A DNA stretch of 64,000 nucleotides. Origin: Serratia bockelmannii. GTDB lineage: Bacteria; Pseudomonadota; Gammaproteobacteria; Enterobacterales; Enterobacteriaceae. Shown here piece after piece: positions 28,730-39,463 of the stretch. Under the pieces are notes generated by a model. It made no database searches and was not told where the DNA came from. It saw nothing but the letters and a program-made list of their open reading frames with translations. The stretch is from contig NZ_VOUX01000008.1 in NCBI RefSeq assembly GCF_008011855.1, forward strand, positions 62,001-126,000, given 5' to 3'. Position numbers and translations under genes: made by a program. Within the stretch, counting starts at the first letter, position 1, and each line of letters opens with the position of its first letter.

Positions 28730-28799
28730 CTCATAAACTGCAGGCGTAAAAAAACCGACTTGCGTCGGTTTCTTTGAATGTGGTCGGCGAGAGAGGATT
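28730..28799. repeat. 70-bp direct repeat, copy 2 (at intact tRNA-Pro)
   Basis: This is the copy that belongs to the intact tRNA-Pro gene: it covers the tRNA's last 19 nt, the terminator at 28748-28771 and about 20 bases beyond. Confidence 0.9.
28748..28771 (-). terminator. Terminator of the tRNA operon after tRNA-Pro
   Basis: AAACCGAC and GTCGGTTT pair around GCAA on the minus strand, followed by a run of Ts, 10 bp past the tRNA-Pro CCA end. Confidence 0.88.
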
Positions 28800-28857
28800 C
28801 GAACCTCCGACCCACTGGTCCCAAACCAGTTGCGCTACCAAGCTGCGCTACTCGCCG
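28781..28857 (-). tRNA. proM: tRNA-Pro (TGG anticodon)
   Basis: The 77-nt cloverleaf begins CGGCGAGTAGCGCAGC and ends in an encoded CCA. The anticodon loop contains TTTGGGA, giving anticodon TGG. The acceptor stem CGGCGAG pairs with CTCGCCG. It is last in the Arg-His-Leu-Pro tRNA operon, matching E. coli argX-hisR-leuT-proM. Its 3' end is duplicated 161 bp further on. Confidence 0.97.
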
Positions 28858-28931
28858 ATTTGTGTTGCTCATACTACCCGATTTATCAGACCGTTGTCCA
28901 TATAAATCTTATATTTATCAGATATTTTGCG

Positions 28932-29018
28932 TGGTGCGAAGAGAGGGACTTGAACCCTCACGTCCGTAAGAACACTAACACCTGAAGCTAGCGCGTCTAC
29001 CAATTCCGCCACCTTCGC
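28932..29018 (-). tRNA. leuT: tRNA-Leu (CAG anticodon)
   Basis: The 87-nt class II tRNA has a long variable arm, begins GCGAAGGTGGCGGAATTGG and ends in CCA. The anticodon loop TTCAGGT gives CAG. It is third in the tRNA operon. Confidence 0.97.
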
Positions 29019-29059
29019 ACTGTCACAAAATACTGCTAAATCTTCACTTCGTTAGGAAG

Positions 29060-29136
29060 TGGGGTGGCTAATGGGACTCGAACCCACGACAACTGGAATC
29101 ACAATCCAGGGCTCTACCAACTGAGCTATAGCCACC
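29060..29136 (-). tRNA. hisR: tRNA-His (GTG anticodon)
   Basis: The 77-nt gene begins GGTGGCTATAGCTCAG, including the extra G at position -1 typical of tRNA-His, and ends CACCCCA. The anticodon loop TTGTGAT gives GTG. Confidence 0.97.
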
Positions 29137-29198
29137 ATTACTACTTCTTCTTACTCACGCGGTAATATTACCACCGCAGCTCCTGCGCACAAACTTAA

Positions 29199-29275
<77 letters not shown>

Positions 29276-29296
29276 GTAGCGCCGTTGCGGGAGGGG

Positions 29297-29325
29297 ATAC
29301 TACGGATTTACGCCAATCCTGTCTA
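29297..29325 (-). promoter_or_regulatory. Sigma-70 promoter of the tRNA operon
   Basis: On the minus strand TAGACA and TAGTAT are 17 bp apart and end about 20 bases before argX. The stretch between -10 and the start is GC-rich (CCCCTCCCGC), like the discriminator of stringently controlled stable-RNA promoters. Confidence 0.7.
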
Positions 29326-29410
29326 GTGCTTTTTCGCAGAAATGTTGCGTTTGATTACGCTTTGCTCACTCCTGCGCAGGAAAGCGCACTCCGTAGCCCC
29401 TTTTCACCGT

Positions 29411-30814
29411 TTATTGCCGCGTTTCTACCCGATTTTCAGCCGGATGATGTTTCTTATGCATACCGAAAGCGAAGTAGCACAGGCTGACGCCGGCTAAGAA
29501 AATCGCCCCGACCAGCAGGGAAATTCGCGTATCTGGGTTGATTCCCATGCCGACCAACACGCAAACCAGAAAAGCGATGGTCAGATAGTTCACATACGGG
29601 AACATGATCGACTTAAAGCTGTGGGTTTTGATCGCTTCCTTATGGGCACGGCGGAAATAGAGCTGGCTTATCAGCACCACGAACCACGGCACCATGCCCG
29701 GCAGCACGCTGGCGCTGTAGACATACACGAACACCTGCTCCGGATTCGGGATGATGTAGTTCAGCGCGGACCCCACCAACAGACAGGCGATGGTGACGGC
29801 GATGCAGTTCACCGGCACACCGCTGGCGGAAAGCTTGGTCAACGCCGCCGGCAGTTGGCGGTTCTTGGCCAGGGCGTACAGCATGCGGCCGCCGCTGTAC
29901 ATGCCGCTGTTGCAACCGGAGAGCGCGGCGGTCAGCACCACAAAGTTGATAATGCCGGCGGCGGCGACGATGCCGATCTTGGCGAAGGTCAGCACAAACG
30001 GGCTGCCGGTGGTGCCGATGCCGTTCCACGGGAAGATGGTCACGATGACGAAGATTGCGCCGACATAGAAGATCAGGATGCGCCACAGGATATTGTTGAT
30101 CGCGCGTTTCAGCGTCACCTGCGGGTTCTTGGCTTCCCCGGCGGTGATGCCTACCAGCTCAACCCCCTGATAGGACGCCACCACGATGCACAGCGCAAAC
30201 AGGAAGCCTTTCCAGCCACCGGCAAAGAAACCGCCGTGCGCCGTCAGATTGGCGAAACCGATAGGCTCACCGCCGTTGCCGAAGCCGAAGAAGATCACCC
30301 CCAGCCCCACCAGAATCATCACGATGATGGTGGTGACCTTGATCATGGCGAACCAGAACTCCAGCTCACCGTACAGGCGCACCGCCGCCAGGTTGGCCAG
30401 CGCCACCATCGCCACGGCGATCAGCGCCGGCACCCACTGCGGTATTTCCGGGAACCAGAACTGCACATACACCCCGATGGCGGTGATCTCAGAAATGCCG
30501 ACGGCAATCCACATAAACCAGTAGCCCCAGGCGGTCAGGTAGCCGAAATAGGGATTCATGTATTTATGCGCGTAAACGGCAAACGACCCGGCGACCGGCT
30601 CGAGGAACAGCATCTCCCCCATCGAACGCATAATAAAGAACACGAACAGCCCGGCGATGATGTAGGCCAGCAGTACCGACGGCCCCGCCCATTTCAGCGT
30701 ACTGGCCGACCCCATAAACAGGCCGACACCGATGGTGCCTCCCAGAGCGATAAGCTCGATGTGCCGGGCCTCAAGGCCCCGGTGTAGCCCTTGCGGTTTC
30801 TCTTTGTGTGCCAT
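29411..30814 (-). CDS. thrP: Threonine/serine:H+ symporter ThrP (YifK)
   Basis: The 467-residue amino acid/polyamine/organocation permease has about twelve membrane segments. The N-terminal signature [20 protein letters not shown] is shared with E. coli YifK/ThrP almost residue for residue. In E. coli it imports threonine and serine. It lies between the ECA operon and the tRNA operon, as in E. coli. The leader contains an ACACAAC motif upstream of the ribosome-binding site, consistent with control by the sRNA GcvB. The C-terminal tail is basic and His-rich. Confidence 0.95.
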   Translation of the reverse strand: MAHKEKPQGLHRGLEARHIELIALGGTIGVGLFMGSASTLKWAGPSVLLAYIIAGLFVFFIMRSMGEMLFLEPVAGSFAVYAHKYMNPYFGYLTAWGYWFMWIAVGISEITAIGVYVQFWFPEIPQWVPALIAVAMVALANLAAVRLYGELEFWFAMIKVTTIIVMILVGLGVIFFGFGNGGEPIGFANLTAHGGFFAGGWKGFLFALCIVVASYQGVELVGITAGEAKNPQVTLKRAINNILWRILIFYVGAIFVIVTIFPWNGIGTTGSPFVLTFAKIGIVAAAGIINFVVLTAALSGCNSGMYSGGRMLYALAKNRQLPAALTKLSASGVPVNCIAVTIACLLVGSALNYIIPNPEQVFVYVYSASVLPGMVPWFVVLISQLYFRRAHKEAIKTHSFKSIMFPYVNYLTIAFLVCVLVGMGINPDTRISLLVGAIFLAGVSLCYFAFGMHKKHHPAENRVETRQ

Positions 30815-30835
30815 AAATCCTCAATAATTTTTCTC

Positions 30836-30848
30836 GGGTTGTGTTTGC
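30836..30848 (-). promoter_or_regulatory. ACA motif / GcvB target in thrP leader
   Basis: On the minus strand GCAAACACAACCC lies about 20 bases upstream of the thrP start. In Salmonella the yifK leader has a translation-enhancing ACA motif that GcvB (and DapZ) silence through their GU-rich R1 segment. This sequence has the same CACAAC core. Confidence 0.6.
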
Positions 30849-31142
30849 CTGCCGGCCGCTGCCGGTCGTTATTGTCATTATTAAAAGAATAAATCATCCC
30901 CTGCCGTTCGGGTTGGCATCAACGGGTAGTCGGAGCGAAGTTACCGTGAGAAGAACATCGTTCAGCGCTGTCGCATCAGGCTTCAGCGGCCGGGGATAAT
31001 TTCCGGGCGGTATCGTTTCGCATTTCGCCGCTATAAGCAAACCGCAATTTAAAACTTTATGGAATAAATGCGGCTGCGTTTAGGGCTGGGGGTTATAGAT
31101 ATGCGGGAGAAACGTGCAAAAGCAGATTATTGGTACAGCAGA

Positions 31143-31171
31143 CCGGAGCGGAACAGCACTTTCCGCCCCGG
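31143..31171 (-). terminator. Inverted repeat after wecG
   Basis: CCGGGGCGGAA and TTCCGCTCCGG (minus strand) form an 11-pair stem with one wobble about 10 bp past the wecG stop. There is no clear U-run, so it may be an RNA-end stabiliser rather than a terminator. Confidence 0.4.
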
Positions 31172-31180
31172 ATGTAGAGG

Positions 31181-31921
31181 TTACATCTTGCCGCTGTAGT
31201 AGTAGCCGACAAACTTCAACAGCTTCAACTGCCGGCCGATGCGGCTGGGCTGGCTGAGCAGGCGGTAGAGCCATTCCAGACCGAGGTTCTGCCACACCTT
31301 GGGCGCACGCTTCACGTGGCCGGTAAAGACGTCGTAGGTGCCGCCCACGCCCATGTACAGCGCCTGCGGATGCACCTTGCGGCAGTCGCGCATCAGGATC
31401 TCCTGCTTCGGCGATCCCATCGCCACCGTCACGATAGCGGCACCGCTGGCGCGAATACGCTCGAACAGCGCCTCACGTTGCTCCGGTTTGAAATAGCCAT
31501 CCTGGCTACCCACCAGGTTGACATTCCACTGGCTGCGCAGCTTTTGCTCGGTTTCCGCCAAGACCTCCGGCTTGCCGCCGACCAGGAAGACCGGCGTGCC
31601 TTCACGACCGGCGCGCTGCATCAAGGCTTCCCACAGATCGGCGCCCGCAACGCGCGAAACGTCCGCCGCCGGGTATTTGCGGCGAATCGAGCGCACCATG
31701 CTGATGCCGTCGGCGTACTTGTACTCCGCCTCATCCAGCAACGCATGCAGCGCCGGGTCCTCTTCCGCCTTCAGGATCTTTTCCGCGTTCATGGCCACCA
31801 GCGTGCCCTGTTTGACCCGGCCGCCGTCGAACAGAAAGTCCATGCAGTGCGCCATATCGCGAAAGCCCCACAGGCTGAAACCGCGCAGCTCATACTGCGG
31901 CACCGAAATCTTTGTTTCCAT
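31181..31921 (-). CDS. wecG: UDP-N-acetyl-D-mannosaminuronic acid transferase (ECA lipid II synthase)
   Basis: From [14 protein letters not shown] the protein is 246 residues, equal to E. coli WecG. It is a GT26/TagA family enzyme with [22 protein letters not shown] and [14 protein letters not shown] motifs. It adds ManNAcA to lipid I to form ECA lipid II at the inner face of the membrane. Two ATGs are possible. I prefer 31921, because the AAGGG ribosome-binding site is only three bases from the ATG at 31930. It is last in the ECA operon, after wzyE. Confidence 0.96.
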   Translation of the reverse strand: METKISVPQYELRGFSLWGFRDMAHCMDFLFDGGRVKQGTLVAMNAEKILKAEEDPALHALLDEAEYKYADGISMVRSIRRKYPAADVSRVAGADLWEALMQRAGREGTPVFLVGGKPEVLAETEQKLRSQWNVNLVGSQDGYFKPEQREALFERIRASGAAIVTVAMGSPKQEILMRDCRKVHPQALYMGVGGTYDVFTGHVKRAPKVWQNLGLEWLYRLLSQPSRIGRQLKLLKFVGYYYSGKM

Positions 31922-31935
31922 CGTCGTCATTACCC

Positions 31936-33303
31936 TTACAAAAGACCGTCCACCCGTGGGGGAGAGGCCAGCGCGCGGGCGCGCGTCACTCTGGCCTTGA
32001 TCAGCCCGGCGGTATCGAACAGCCAATACAGCAACTTCGCCAGCACCAGACAGGCGCCGAAAATAATGCAGAAGAACACCACGCGCGACACAAATGAGTC
32101 CACCCCTTCACGCGCCAATACGATTATGTTGAACACCGCACCGAAGCAGAAGCCTTGCAGAATGGCCGCCTTATAGCGGTTCGGTTCGGTTTTACCCAAC
32201 TCATACAGCCAGTCGAACCACTTGATGATCATGCCCACCAGAATCGCGCCGAGCGGGATAAACAGCGCGCCGCCCATCACCACCAGTGAACCGATCAGCG
32301 TCGGGGAAATCGCCAGCCCGGAGTGATTGTTCAGCACTTCCCAGGTGAAATAGTTGGCTGAGTTCAGCACCACGTCCGGCCGGCCTGGCCATAGCCAGGT
32401 TGGAATAAAGACGTAGAAATCACGCAGGATCGGCGCCAGGCCCTGGAAATCGATCTTGTCGTAATTTTGCAGCAGCAGCGCCAGATTTTCCCACGGCGAG
32501 AAAGTATCGCGGGTCAGATAAAGGAAGGTATAAAACGCTTCCGCGCCGCTGACGTCCAGGCTGTAGCGCTTCAACGCCAGCCAGAACATGCCGACCACAC
32601 CGAATATGCCCGCCGCCGCCAACATCCACAGCGTGATCCAGCCGCGCACGATACCGATAAACAGGAACAGCGCGAAGGCGATGATGATATTGGCGCGGGT
32701 GCCGCCGACGATGACGTAGGTCAGAATGCCGAACGCCACCGTCGCCACCAGGAACAAGAACCAGGCGCGCAGATCCTGCCGCAGGAAATAGACCACCAGC
32801 ATCGCCGGAATGAAGAAGTAGAAGAACCGTTTGAGCGCCACGCCGGACACGTCGCTGGAGAAGATCTGGCTGTAGGAATTGAGCTTGAACAGCAGGAAGC
32901 CGTTCTGCATGAAGAAGATACCCACGGTCCCGATCGCCACCAAGGCCAGCAGCACCCAGGTCATATGGGTTTCCACCCGGTTCATGGTGAATAGCGCCGC
33001 ACGCGGCTGAGAGCGGCGCTTGCGCAGCCGGGTCTTGTAGGTGACGTAATAGATGGCGTAAAACGCCGTCGCCGACAGCAAGGCGTACAGCAGAAACTCC
33101 ACCGGCACCACCTCGACGTCAAACTGAAACACCAGCAGACAGGTCAGCGGGAAGCCGAAATAAAACGTCAGCAAATACAGCAGCGAGAAGAAGACGTTGA
33201 AGTTAAAGCGCACGCGCCGAAACTCCTGGTAGGTCAGCGTCAGAATAAACGTCAGGCTGACCAGGTAGACGACGAACAGGCCGCCGAATTGCGCCAACGT
33301 CAT
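31936..33303 (-). CDS. wzyE: Enterobacterial common antigen polymerase
   Basis: A 455-residue, very hydrophobic membrane protein with about eleven segments, a large periplasmic loop (around residues 265-340) and the RGNxx-like basic cluster TRLRKRRSQ. It matches WzyE, which polymerises ECA trisaccharide repeats on undecaprenyl pyrophosphate at the periplasmic face. The start overlaps the wecF stop by 4 bp (ATGA). E. coli WzyE is about 450 residues. Confidence 0.95.
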   Translation of the reverse strand: MTLAQFGGLFVVYLVSLTFILTLTYQEFRRVRFNFNVFFSLLYLLTFYFGFPLTCLLVFQFDVEVVPVEFLLYALLSATAFYAIYYVTYKTRLRKRRSQPRAALFTMNRVETHMTWVLLALVAIGTVGIFFMQNGFLLFKLNSYSQIFSSDVSGVALKRFFYFFIPAMLVVYFLRQDLRAWFLFLVATVAFGILTYVIVGGTRANIIIAFALFLFIGIVRGWITLWMLAAAGIFGVVGMFWLALKRYSLDVSGAEAFYTFLYLTRDTFSPWENLALLLQNYDKIDFQGLAPILRDFYVFIPTWLWPGRPDVVLNSANYFTWEVLNNHSGLAISPTLIGSLVVMGGALFIPLGAILVGMIIKWFDWLYELGKTEPNRYKAAILQGFCFGAVFNIIVLAREGVDSFVSRVVFFCIIFGACLVLAKLLYWLFDTAGLIKARVTRARALASPPRVDGLL

Positions 33304-34385
33304 GAGTGCTCTCCCGCCGCCAGCGCCAGGGCTTGCTGCCAGCCGTCGACATAGTTCGGATTGAAGAAAGCGATCGCCTGTTTATCTACCGCCGCCAGCT
33401 GACGCTGCGCTTCGCGCACCACCGCCTCGTCGAGCGAGTCGCCGTAGAACAGCACCGGCAGGTGCTGTTCCGCCAAATCCTGCCAAAACGGGTTTTGCCG
33501 GCTGAGCACGAAAGGCACGCCAAACTGAATCAGCAGGCACAGGGTGCCTATCCCCTGCTGGCGATTGAAAATGAAATAGCCGAGATCGCAGGCGCGCAGA
33601 ATATTGAGGTAGTCTTCAAATGCCACCTGCTGCGTGAGCAGCTGCAGATTTTTCTCGCCGAACAGCGGCAATCCGGCGGCACGCACCTGCTCGATGTAAG
33701 CGTCGTTATTGGCCGGATAGCCCATCGGCAGGATCACGCGCACGTCGGTGCCGAACTGCTGATGGATCGCCTGCAGTGCTTCGATATGCCGATTGCTGCG
33801 ATCGCCGGAGTTGCCCACCAGAATCGTCATCGGCCCGGCCAGATTTTTCTCGACGTGAACGTCGGTCAGCGCCGGATCCATGCGGGTCGGGAAGTACAGC
33901 AGCGAAGCCGGTACCCGCGCATGGCGCTGCTGGTAGTGAATCACGTCGCCGCGGGTAGCAAATACATTCCCCACCCGCCCCTGGGCAATGCGGCGCAGCA
34001 GATAAAACAGCCTGAATTTCCAGCTGGTGGCGTCTTCGTACAGATCGGCGCCCCAAATATGCCAACTGACCTGACGCGCCTTGATCTTGCCGCTCAGCAG
34101 CGCCAGCCACAGCCCCGGATTGAACTGGCCGTGCAGGAAGAAGCGCGCAGCGCGATCGGCCTGGGCGCGGGCGATCACCGCCGCCGCCAGGCTTTTCTTA
34201 TCGGCGTAAGGCTCAATATTCAGGGCGGGGAAATCCCCCAGTGCCGCCACATCCTTGGCCGCCACCATAAAATGCCGCGTCTGCTCAGCCGGCAGACGCG
34301 GCGCCAGCACGTCGTTGAAGAAGCGCAGCACCGTCTGGTTATGATGCGGGATATCGGATCCCAGAACGTGAATCAGTGTGGTCAT
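33300..34385 (-). CDS. wecF: TDP-Fuc4NAc:lipid II Fuc4NAc transferase
   Basis: The 361-residue GT56 glycosyltransferase begins [20 protein letters not shown] and is close to E. coli WecF (359). It transfers 4-acetamido-4,6-dideoxy-D-galactose to ECA lipid II to give lipid III, the repeat unit. It overlaps wzxE and wzyE by 4 bp each, so the three are coupled. No membrane segment is evident; it is expected to be a peripheral inner-membrane enzyme. Confidence 0.96.
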   Translation of the reverse strand: MTTLIHVLGSDIPHHNQTVLRFFNDVLAPRLPAEQTRHFMVAAKDVAALGDFPALNIEPYADKKSLAAAVIARAQADRAARFFLHGQFNPGLWLALLSGKIKARQVSWHIWGADLYEDATSWKFRLFYLLRRIAQGRVGNVFATRGDVIHYQQRHARVPASLLYFPTRMDPALTDVHVEKNLAGPMTILVGNSGDRSNRHIEALQAIHQQFGTDVRVILPMGYPANNDAYIEQVRAAGLPLFGEKNLQLLTQQVAFEDYLNILRACDLGYFIFNRQQGIGTLCLLIQFGVPFVLSRQNPFWQDLAEQHLPVLFYGDSLDEAVVREAQRQLAAVDKQAIAFFNPNYVDGWQQALALAAGEHS

Positions 34386-35632
34386 ACTCGTCTACGATAA
34401 ATAAGAAACACGCAGCTACAGAGCGCGAAATACACGATGTAGGTTGCCATATAGGCCTGAGCCGCACCCAGCGCGCCGTGCTGCGGGATCAGCCAGTGCG
34501 AGAACAGCGTCAGCAGCAGAAACTGGCTGACTTCCGTCAGGATATAAAAGCGCAGCGACGCTTTAGCGATCACCAGATAGCCGAACACATAAGCCCCGAC
34601 TTTCAGCACGTCGCCCACCAGTTGCCAGGCAAACAGATCGCGCATGGCGACGAATTTATCCGAGAACAGCAACCAGATAGCGAAATCGCGCAGCACCCAG
34701 ACCGTAAAGCTCGCTGCCGCTACCGCCGGCAGCACGAATTTCAGCGAGCGCACGATCTCCCGCGAGATGGCGCCCTTGTCCGTCAGCCGCGACAGCGTCG
34801 GCAGCAGATAGACGGTAAACGAGGCGGTGATAAACTGCAGATAGGCATCGGAAATGCTGCTGACGCCTTGCCAGATCCCCACCTCATCCCAGCCGTAATG
34901 CGCGGCCAGCAGGTTTCGCATCATGACGTAGGCCACCGGCAGCGTCACCGAGGTGATCAACGCCATGACGGTGAATTTGCCGAGGTTACCGGCCACCCGT
35001 TTGTCCCAGCGCAGCGCCAAATAGCGCAGCGGCAGCGTTTTGCGCCGCCACAACATCAGCCCGGCCGGCAGCACCACCAACGCCGGCACCAGCGCCAGCC
35101 CCGCCAGCGCGCCTTCATAGCCACCCAGCTTGAAGCACAGGTAATATGCCACCACGCCGATCAGGCTGCCGCCGATCACCGCCAGCGCATTGCCCATCGC
35201 GTCGCGATAGCCTTTCAGCACCGCCATGAACAGGTTGGCGTAGGCGATGCCCATCTGAATGAAAGCGACGGCGCGCACCACGCCGACGTAATCGGCATGC
35301 CCGAACAGCCCGATGCTGATCGGTTCGACGGCGAACAGAAACACCAGCGCCAGCAAGGTCGAAAAGCCCAGCACGATGCTCGACGCGGTACCGACCGCCA
35401 GGCGCAAACGCTGCGGATCCTGATGGTACTCCGCAACGTATTTGGTTATACCGTTAAAAATACCCGCGCCGGACAGCACGCCCAGCACGGTGATCAACTG
35501 GCGAAAGTTACCCGCCTGCCCCACGCCGCTGGGGCCAAACGCTACCGCCAGCAGTTTCACCACCAAGAGCCCCACGCCAATTTTGATCAGCGTGGAGCCG
35601 GCGGTCCATATCGATGCTTTTGCCAACGACAT
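34382..35632 (-). CDS. wzxE: ECA lipid III flippase
   Basis: Started at the ATG of [17 protein letters not shown], the protein is 416 residues, as in E. coli. It is a MOP-superfamily flippase with about twelve membrane segments. It moves undecaprenyl-PP-linked ECA trisaccharide from the cytoplasmic to the periplasmic leaflet. A TTG three codons upstream is in frame but would overlap wecE. The ATG is 1 bp past the wecE stop. Confidence 0.96.
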   Translation of the reverse strand: MSLAKASIWTAGSTLIKIGVGLLVVKLLAVAFGPSGVGQAGNFRQLITVLGVLSGAGIFNGITKYVAEYHQDPQRLRLAVGTASSIVLGFSTLLALVFLFAVEPISIGLFGHADYVGVVRAVAFIQMGIAYANLFMAVLKGYRDAMGNALAVIGGSLIGVVAYYLCFKLGGYEGALAGLALVPALVVLPAGLMLWRRKTLPLRYLALRWDKRVAGNLGKFTVMALITSVTLPVAYVMMRNLLAAHYGWDEVGIWQGVSSISDAYLQFITASFTVYLLPTLSRLTDKGAISREIVRSLKFVLPAVAAASFTVWVLRDFAIWLLFSDKFVAMRDLFAWQLVGDVLKVGAYVFGYLVIAKASLRFYILTEVSQFLLLTLFSHWLIPQHGALGAAQAYMATYIVYFALCSCVFLIYRRRV

Positions 35633-35633
35633 A

Positions 35634-36764
35634 TCAGGCAAAGAAGCTCAGGATGGTATTGATTACCGTACGCTGATTGACATCAGACATATTGTAGAAC
35701 AGCGGCAAGCGCACCAGACGCGCACTTTCCTGCGTGGTGTAACGATCTTCGCCGGCAAAGCGGCCAAAGCGTTCACCGGCCGGGCAGTCATGCAGCGGGA
35801 TATAGTGGAACACGGCCATGATTTCGGCTTCCTTCAGGTAGTCGATAAAGGCCGTGCGCTCTTCGATATCACGCAGCTTGATATAGAACATGTGCGCGTT
35901 ATGCACGCAGTCGGCTGGGATGCTCGGCAGTTCGATGCGGCCGGCCTTCGCCAACGGCAGGAAGCTGTCGTAGTACTTCTGCCACAGTGCCAAACGGCGC
36001 TGGTTGATGCGTTCCGCCACTTCCAGCTGGCCCCACAGGTAAGCGGCCTGCAGGTCAGACATCAAATAGCTGGAACCGATGTCGCGCCAGGTATATTTAT
36101 CGACCTGGCCACGGAAGAACTGGCTGCGGTTGGTGCCTTTCTCGCGGATGACTTCCGCCCGATCGATCAGGGCCGGATCGTTCACCAGCGTCGCGCCGCC
36201 TTCGCCGCCGGCGGTGTAGTTTTTGGTTTCATGGAAGCTGAAGCAGCCGATATGGCCAATGGTGCCCAATGCCTTGCCTTTGTAGGTCGACATCACACCC
36301 TGCGCGGCGTCTTCCACCACGAACAGGTTATATTTCTTCGCCAGCGCCATGATGGTATCCATCTCGCAGGCAACGCCGGCATAGTGCACTGGCACAATCG
36401 CGCGGGTTTTATCGGTGATCGCCGCTTCGATTTTGGTTTCGTCGATGTTCATGGTGTCCGGACGCAGGTCGACGAACACCACTTTGGCACCGCGCAGCAC
36501 AAAGGCGTTGGCGGTTGAAACGAAGGTAAAGCTCGGCATGATCACTTCGTCACCCGGCTGAATATCCAGCAGGATGGCGGCCATTTCCAACGACGCGGTG
36601 CAGGAAGGCGTCAACAACACTTTCGCGCTGCCGAAACGCTGTTCCATCCACTGCTGGCAGCGACGGGTAAAGCCGCCGTCGCCGCACAATTTGCCGCTGC
36701 CCATGGCAGCCTGCATATATTCCAGTTCAGTGCCAACAACCGGTGGAGCGTTAAATGGAATCAT
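35634..36764 (-). CDS. wecE: dTDP-4-dehydro-6-deoxy-D-glucose aminotransferase
   Basis: The 376-residue DegT/DnrJ/EryC1 aminotransferase starts [18 protein letters not shown], identical in pattern to E. coli WecE (RffA). The PLP lysine lies in SFHETKNYTAGGEGG, with DAAQG upstream. It makes dTDP-4-amino-4,6-dideoxygalactose for ECA. The open frame extends 12 codons upstream from a TTG, inside wecD, but family members start at this ATG. The start overlaps the wecD 3' end by 14 bp. Confidence 0.97.
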   Translation of the reverse strand: MIPFNAPPVVGTELEYMQAAMGSGKLCGDGGFTRRCQQWMEQRFGSAKVLLTPSCTASLEMAAILLDIQPGDEVIMPSFTFVSTANAFVLRGAKVVFVDLRPDTMNIDETKIEAAITDKTRAIVPVHYAGVACEMDTIMALAKKYNLFVVEDAAQGVMSTYKGKALGTIGHIGCFSFHETKNYTAGGEGGATLVNDPALIDRAEVIREKGTNRSQFFRGQVDKYTWRDIGSSYLMSDLQAAYLWGQLEVAERINQRRLALWQKYYDSFLPLAKAGRIELPSIPADCVHNAHMFYIKLRDIEERTAFIDYLKEAEIMAVFHYIPLHDCPAGERFGRFAGEDRYTTQESARLVRLPLFYNMSDVNQRTVINTILSFFA

Positions 36765-37482
36765 GTCTACCTCTGTATAACCAGTACGCGGTGCTTTCAA
36801 TCACGGCACCCTGTCGTTGATAGAGTCGTAATGCGGCGATATTGCCTGTCTGGGTCGCGACCCGCAGGCGCTGCATTCCTTGCCGCCGACATTCGGCCAG
36901 CGCCGCAGTCATCAGCCGAGTGCCAATGCCCCGGCCTGATACGCCGGGGAAAGCCGCCAGCAGGCCGATACGCATTTCCTGGCCGCCAATGTCACGCAGG
37001 CTGACAAATCCCTCTGGCCGCCCCTGTTCGTCCAGCGCCAACAGGCACTGATGATCGAAGGTGCCCAGAACGGCCTTTTCGATCCACAAAGCATAAAACC
37101 GGCCGCTGTCATCAGGTTGATACCAGGGGGTACGAAAGCGGCTGACGGTGAACGCCTGAGCCGCCGCGGTGCGCAATGCCGGGATATCGGCTTCTGCCGC
37201 CAGGCGGGACGTCTGGGCGACGAAACCCGGTTCAACCACGTGATCATGCTCAAGAGCCAGAACCAGATCGACCTCGCCCTCAACCAGGCGAAATCCCAAA
37301 TCAGCCAGACCGTCCGCCAACGCAAGGTGCTGAGCGGGGACTTTGGCCTGCACCAAGGCATAAGCCGCCAGATCGGCTTCGGCAAGCGCCGGAGCCGAGG
37401 AGGAGAAGCTGAGTTTCGCGCTGTCTAGCGCGAAAAACTCGCTTTCCCACGCCAAAGGCTCAATAGTGGCGTGGACGCACAT
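36751..37482 (-). CDS. wecD: dTDP-4-amino-4,6-dideoxy-D-galactose acyltransferase
   Basis: A 243-residue GNAT acetyltransferase (RffC). The acetyl-CoA motif is [16 protein letters not shown] near residue 180 and the C terminus has the conserved STAYWLYRG. It acetylates the amino sugar to give dTDP-Fuc4NAc, the donor for WecF. I place the start at ATG 37480-37482 ([12 protein letters not shown]), overlapping rffH by 23 bp; a GTG two codons later is an alternative. The upstream open frame belongs to rffH in another frame. It is slightly longer than E. coli WecD (224). Confidence 0.93.
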   Translation of the reverse strand: MCVHATIEPLAWESEFFALDSAKLSFSSSAPALAEADLAAYALVQAKVPAQHLALADGLADLGFRLVEGEVDLVLALEHDHVVEPGFVAQTSRLAAEADIPALRTAAAQAFTVSRFRTPWYQPDDSGRFYALWIEKAVLGTFDHQCLLALDEQGRPEGFVSLRDIGGQEMRIGLLAAFPGVSGRGIGTRLMTAALAECRRQGMQRLRVATQTGNIAALRLYQRQGAVIESTAYWLYRGRHDSI

Positions 37483-38341
37483 GCAGCAGATCCAACAGGT
37501 ACTTACCGTAACCGGTTTTCGACAAGGCGTTGGCGGCACGTTTGAGTCCCTTGTCATCCAGCCAACCGTTGCGCCAGGCAATTTCCTCTAGACAGGCGAT
37601 TTTAAAGCCCTGGCGTTTTTCTACCGTCTGCACGAAGCTGCTGGCTTCCAGCAGACTGTCGTGAGTCCCGGTGTCCAACCAGGCGAAACCGCGTCCCAAC
37701 AGCTCGACGGTCAGTTCACCGCGCTCCAGATACATCTGGTTGATGCTGGTGATTTCCAGCTCGCCGCGCTCAGAAGGCTTCACCTGCTTGGCAAACTCCA
37801 CCACTTGGCTATCGTAGAAGTACAGACCGGTCACCGCCCAATCGGATTTCGGTTTCTTCGGTTTCTCTTCGATCGACAGCGCACGGAAGTTGCCGTCAAA
37901 CTCCACGACGCCAAAGCGTTCAGGATCCATGACCTGATAACCGAACACGGTGGCCCCTTCGGTGCGGGCCGCGACGGTTTTTAATTTCGGGCTGAAAGAT
38001 TGGCCGAAGAAGATGTTATCGCCCAACACCAGGCAGCAAGAATCGCCGTTGATAAACTCCTCGCCGATCAGAAACGCCTGCGCCAGACCTTCAGGCTTAG
38101 GCTGCGCAGCGTAGCTGAGATTGACGCCGAACTGTTCGCCGTTACCCAACAAACGTTCGAAGGACGGCAGATCTTCCGGGGTCGAGATGATCAAAATATC
38201 GCGGATCCCCGCCAGCATCAGTACCGACATCGGGTAATAGATCATCGGCTTGTCATAAATCGGCAGCAGTTGCTTGGACACGCCACGAGTGATCGGATGC
38301 AGACGCGTACCGGAACCGCCAGCCAGAATAATACCTTTCAT
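37460..38341 (-). CDS. rffH: Glucose-1-phosphate thymidylyltransferase
   Basis: The 293-residue nucleotidyltransferase starts [18 protein letters not shown], with the GGSGTRL signature at residues 8-14 and the KPMIYYP and SIEEKP motifs. It makes dTDP-glucose from dTTP and glucose-1-phosphate, the first step towards dTDP-Fuc4NAc. Length fits E. coli RffH (293). It lies 48 bp after rffG. rmlA/rfbA is the usual paralogue; the ECA operon context supports rffH. Confidence 0.97.
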   Translation of the reverse strand: MKGIILAGGSGTRLHPITRGVSKQLLPIYDKPMIYYPMSVLMLAGIRDILIISTPEDLPSFERLLGNGEQFGVNLSYAAQPKPEGLAQAFLIGEEFINGDSCCLVLGDNIFFGQSFSPKLKTVAARTEGATVFGYQVMDPERFGVVEFDGNFRALSIEEKPKKPKSDWAVTGLYFYDSQVVEFAKQVKPSERGELEITSINQMYLERGELTVELLGRGFAWLDTGTHDSLLEASSFVQTVEKRQGFKIACLEEIAWRNGWLDDKGLKRAANALSKTGYGKYLLDLLHVRPRHY

Positions 38342-38389
38342 ACTTACTCCAAAAACCGCCGCGCCGCCGCAGAGCGATGCGGCGTTAAA

Positions 38390-39463
38390 TTAATCTGACA
38401 ACCCTAAACGCTCGCCGGCATAAGAGCCGTCTTGCACCCGGCGCCACCAGGTTTCGTTAGCCAGGTACCAGGCTACCGTCTTGCGAATGCCGCTTTCGAA
38501 GGTTTCCTGCGGCCGCCAGCCCAACTCACGATCGATTTTGCCAGCGTCGATGGCATAACGCATGTCGTGGCCCGGGCGATCCTTCACGTAAATGATGAGA
38601 TCGCGGTAGTTCGCCACGCCTTCTGGTTTGTTTGGCGCCAGTTCCTCCAGCAGATCGCAAATGGTCTGTACCACTTCGATATTCTTGCGCTCGTTGTGGC
38701 CACCAATATTGTAAGTTTCGCCCACCACGCCTTCGGTCACGACCTGATAGAGCGCACGCGCGTGATCCTCGACATACAACCAGTCACGCACCTGCGCGCC
38801 GTTGCCGTATACCGGCAGCGGTTTGCCGGCTACCGCATTCAGGATCACCAACGGAATTAACTTCTCCGGGAAGTGATAAGGACCGTAGTTATTCGAACAG
38901 TTAGTCACGAGGGTCGGCAAACCGTAGGTGCGTAACCAGGCACGCACCAGATGATCGCTCGACGCCTTGGAGGCGGAATACGGACTGCTCGGCGCATAGG
39001 GCGTGGTTTCGGTGAACAGATCGTCGGTGCCGTGCAGGTCGCCGTACACTTCGTCGGTGGAGATATGATGGAAACGGAAAGCCAGCTTCTTCTCCGCCGC
39101 CAACGGCTGCCAGTAATGGCGCGCCGCTTCCAGCATCGTGTAAGTGCCAACCACGTTAGTCTCGATAAAGGCCGCCGGGCCGTCGATAGAACGATCGACG
39201 TGGCTTTCCGCCGCCAGGTGCATCACTACATCCGGTTGATACTGGGCAAATACCCGATCCAACCCGGCGCGATCGCAGATGTCGACCTGCTCAAAAGCAT
39301 AGCGCTCGCTCTCGGCCACCACCGCCAGCGACTCGAGGTTACCGGCATAGGTCAGCTTATCCACCACCACCACGCTGTCGCCGGTGGCCTCGATGATGTG
39401 CCGCACAACTGCGGAGCCAATGAAACCGGCACCACCGGTAACTAAAATACGTTTCAACGCCAT
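38390..39463 (-). CDS. rffG: dTDP-glucose 4,6-dehydratase
   Basis: The 357-residue extended SDR enzyme has the NAD motif GGAGFIGS (residues 10-17), the catalytic ISTDEVYGD segment and the YSASK motif. It converts dTDP-glucose to dTDP-4-keto-6-deoxyglucose, the substrate of WecE. It overlaps the end of wecC by 10 bp. It is a paralogue of RmlB, but context assigns it to ECA. Confidence 0.97.
   Translation of the reverse strand: MALKRILVTGGAGFIGSAVVRHIIEATGDSVVVVDKLTYAGNLESLAVVAESERYAFEQVDICDRAGLDRVFAQYQPDVVMHLAAESHVDRSIDGPAAFIETNVVGTYTMLEAARHYWQPLAAEKKLAFRFHHISTDEVYGDLHGTDDLFTETTPYAPSSPYSASKASSDHLVRAWLRTYGLPTLVTNCSNNYGPYHFPEKLIPLVILNAVAGKPLPVYGNGAQVRDWLYVEDHARALYQVVTEGVVGETYNIGGHNERKNIEVVQTICDLLEELAPNKPEGVANYRDLIIYVKDRPGHDMRYAIDAGKIDRELGWRPQETFESGIRKTVAWYLANETWWRRVQDGSYAGERLGLSD

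Larger units (their letters stand above)
30815..31180. promoter_or_regulatory. thrP leader/promoter and end of ECA operon
   Basis: This 366-bp gap has no credible ORF. Next to thrP it holds a GAGG ribosome-binding site (30819-30822), an ACA-rich motif (30836-30848) and a GC-rich inverted repeat (GCCGGCC/GGCAGC region). Next to wecG it holds an inverted repeat (31143-31171) that may end the ECA operon. Promoter boxes of thrP were not assigned. Confidence 0.5.

Noticed and set aside
28569-28799. attL/attR of an integrated element at tRNA-Pro
   Set aside because: The repeats are 161 bp apart, no integrase or cargo gene is present, and the identity runs well past the tRNA and its terminator.
28570-28872. 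100-codon ORF on the minus strand across tRNA-Pro (MSNTNRRVAQLGSATG...)
   Set aside because: It is a translation of tRNA-Pro and the repeat, a common annotation error.
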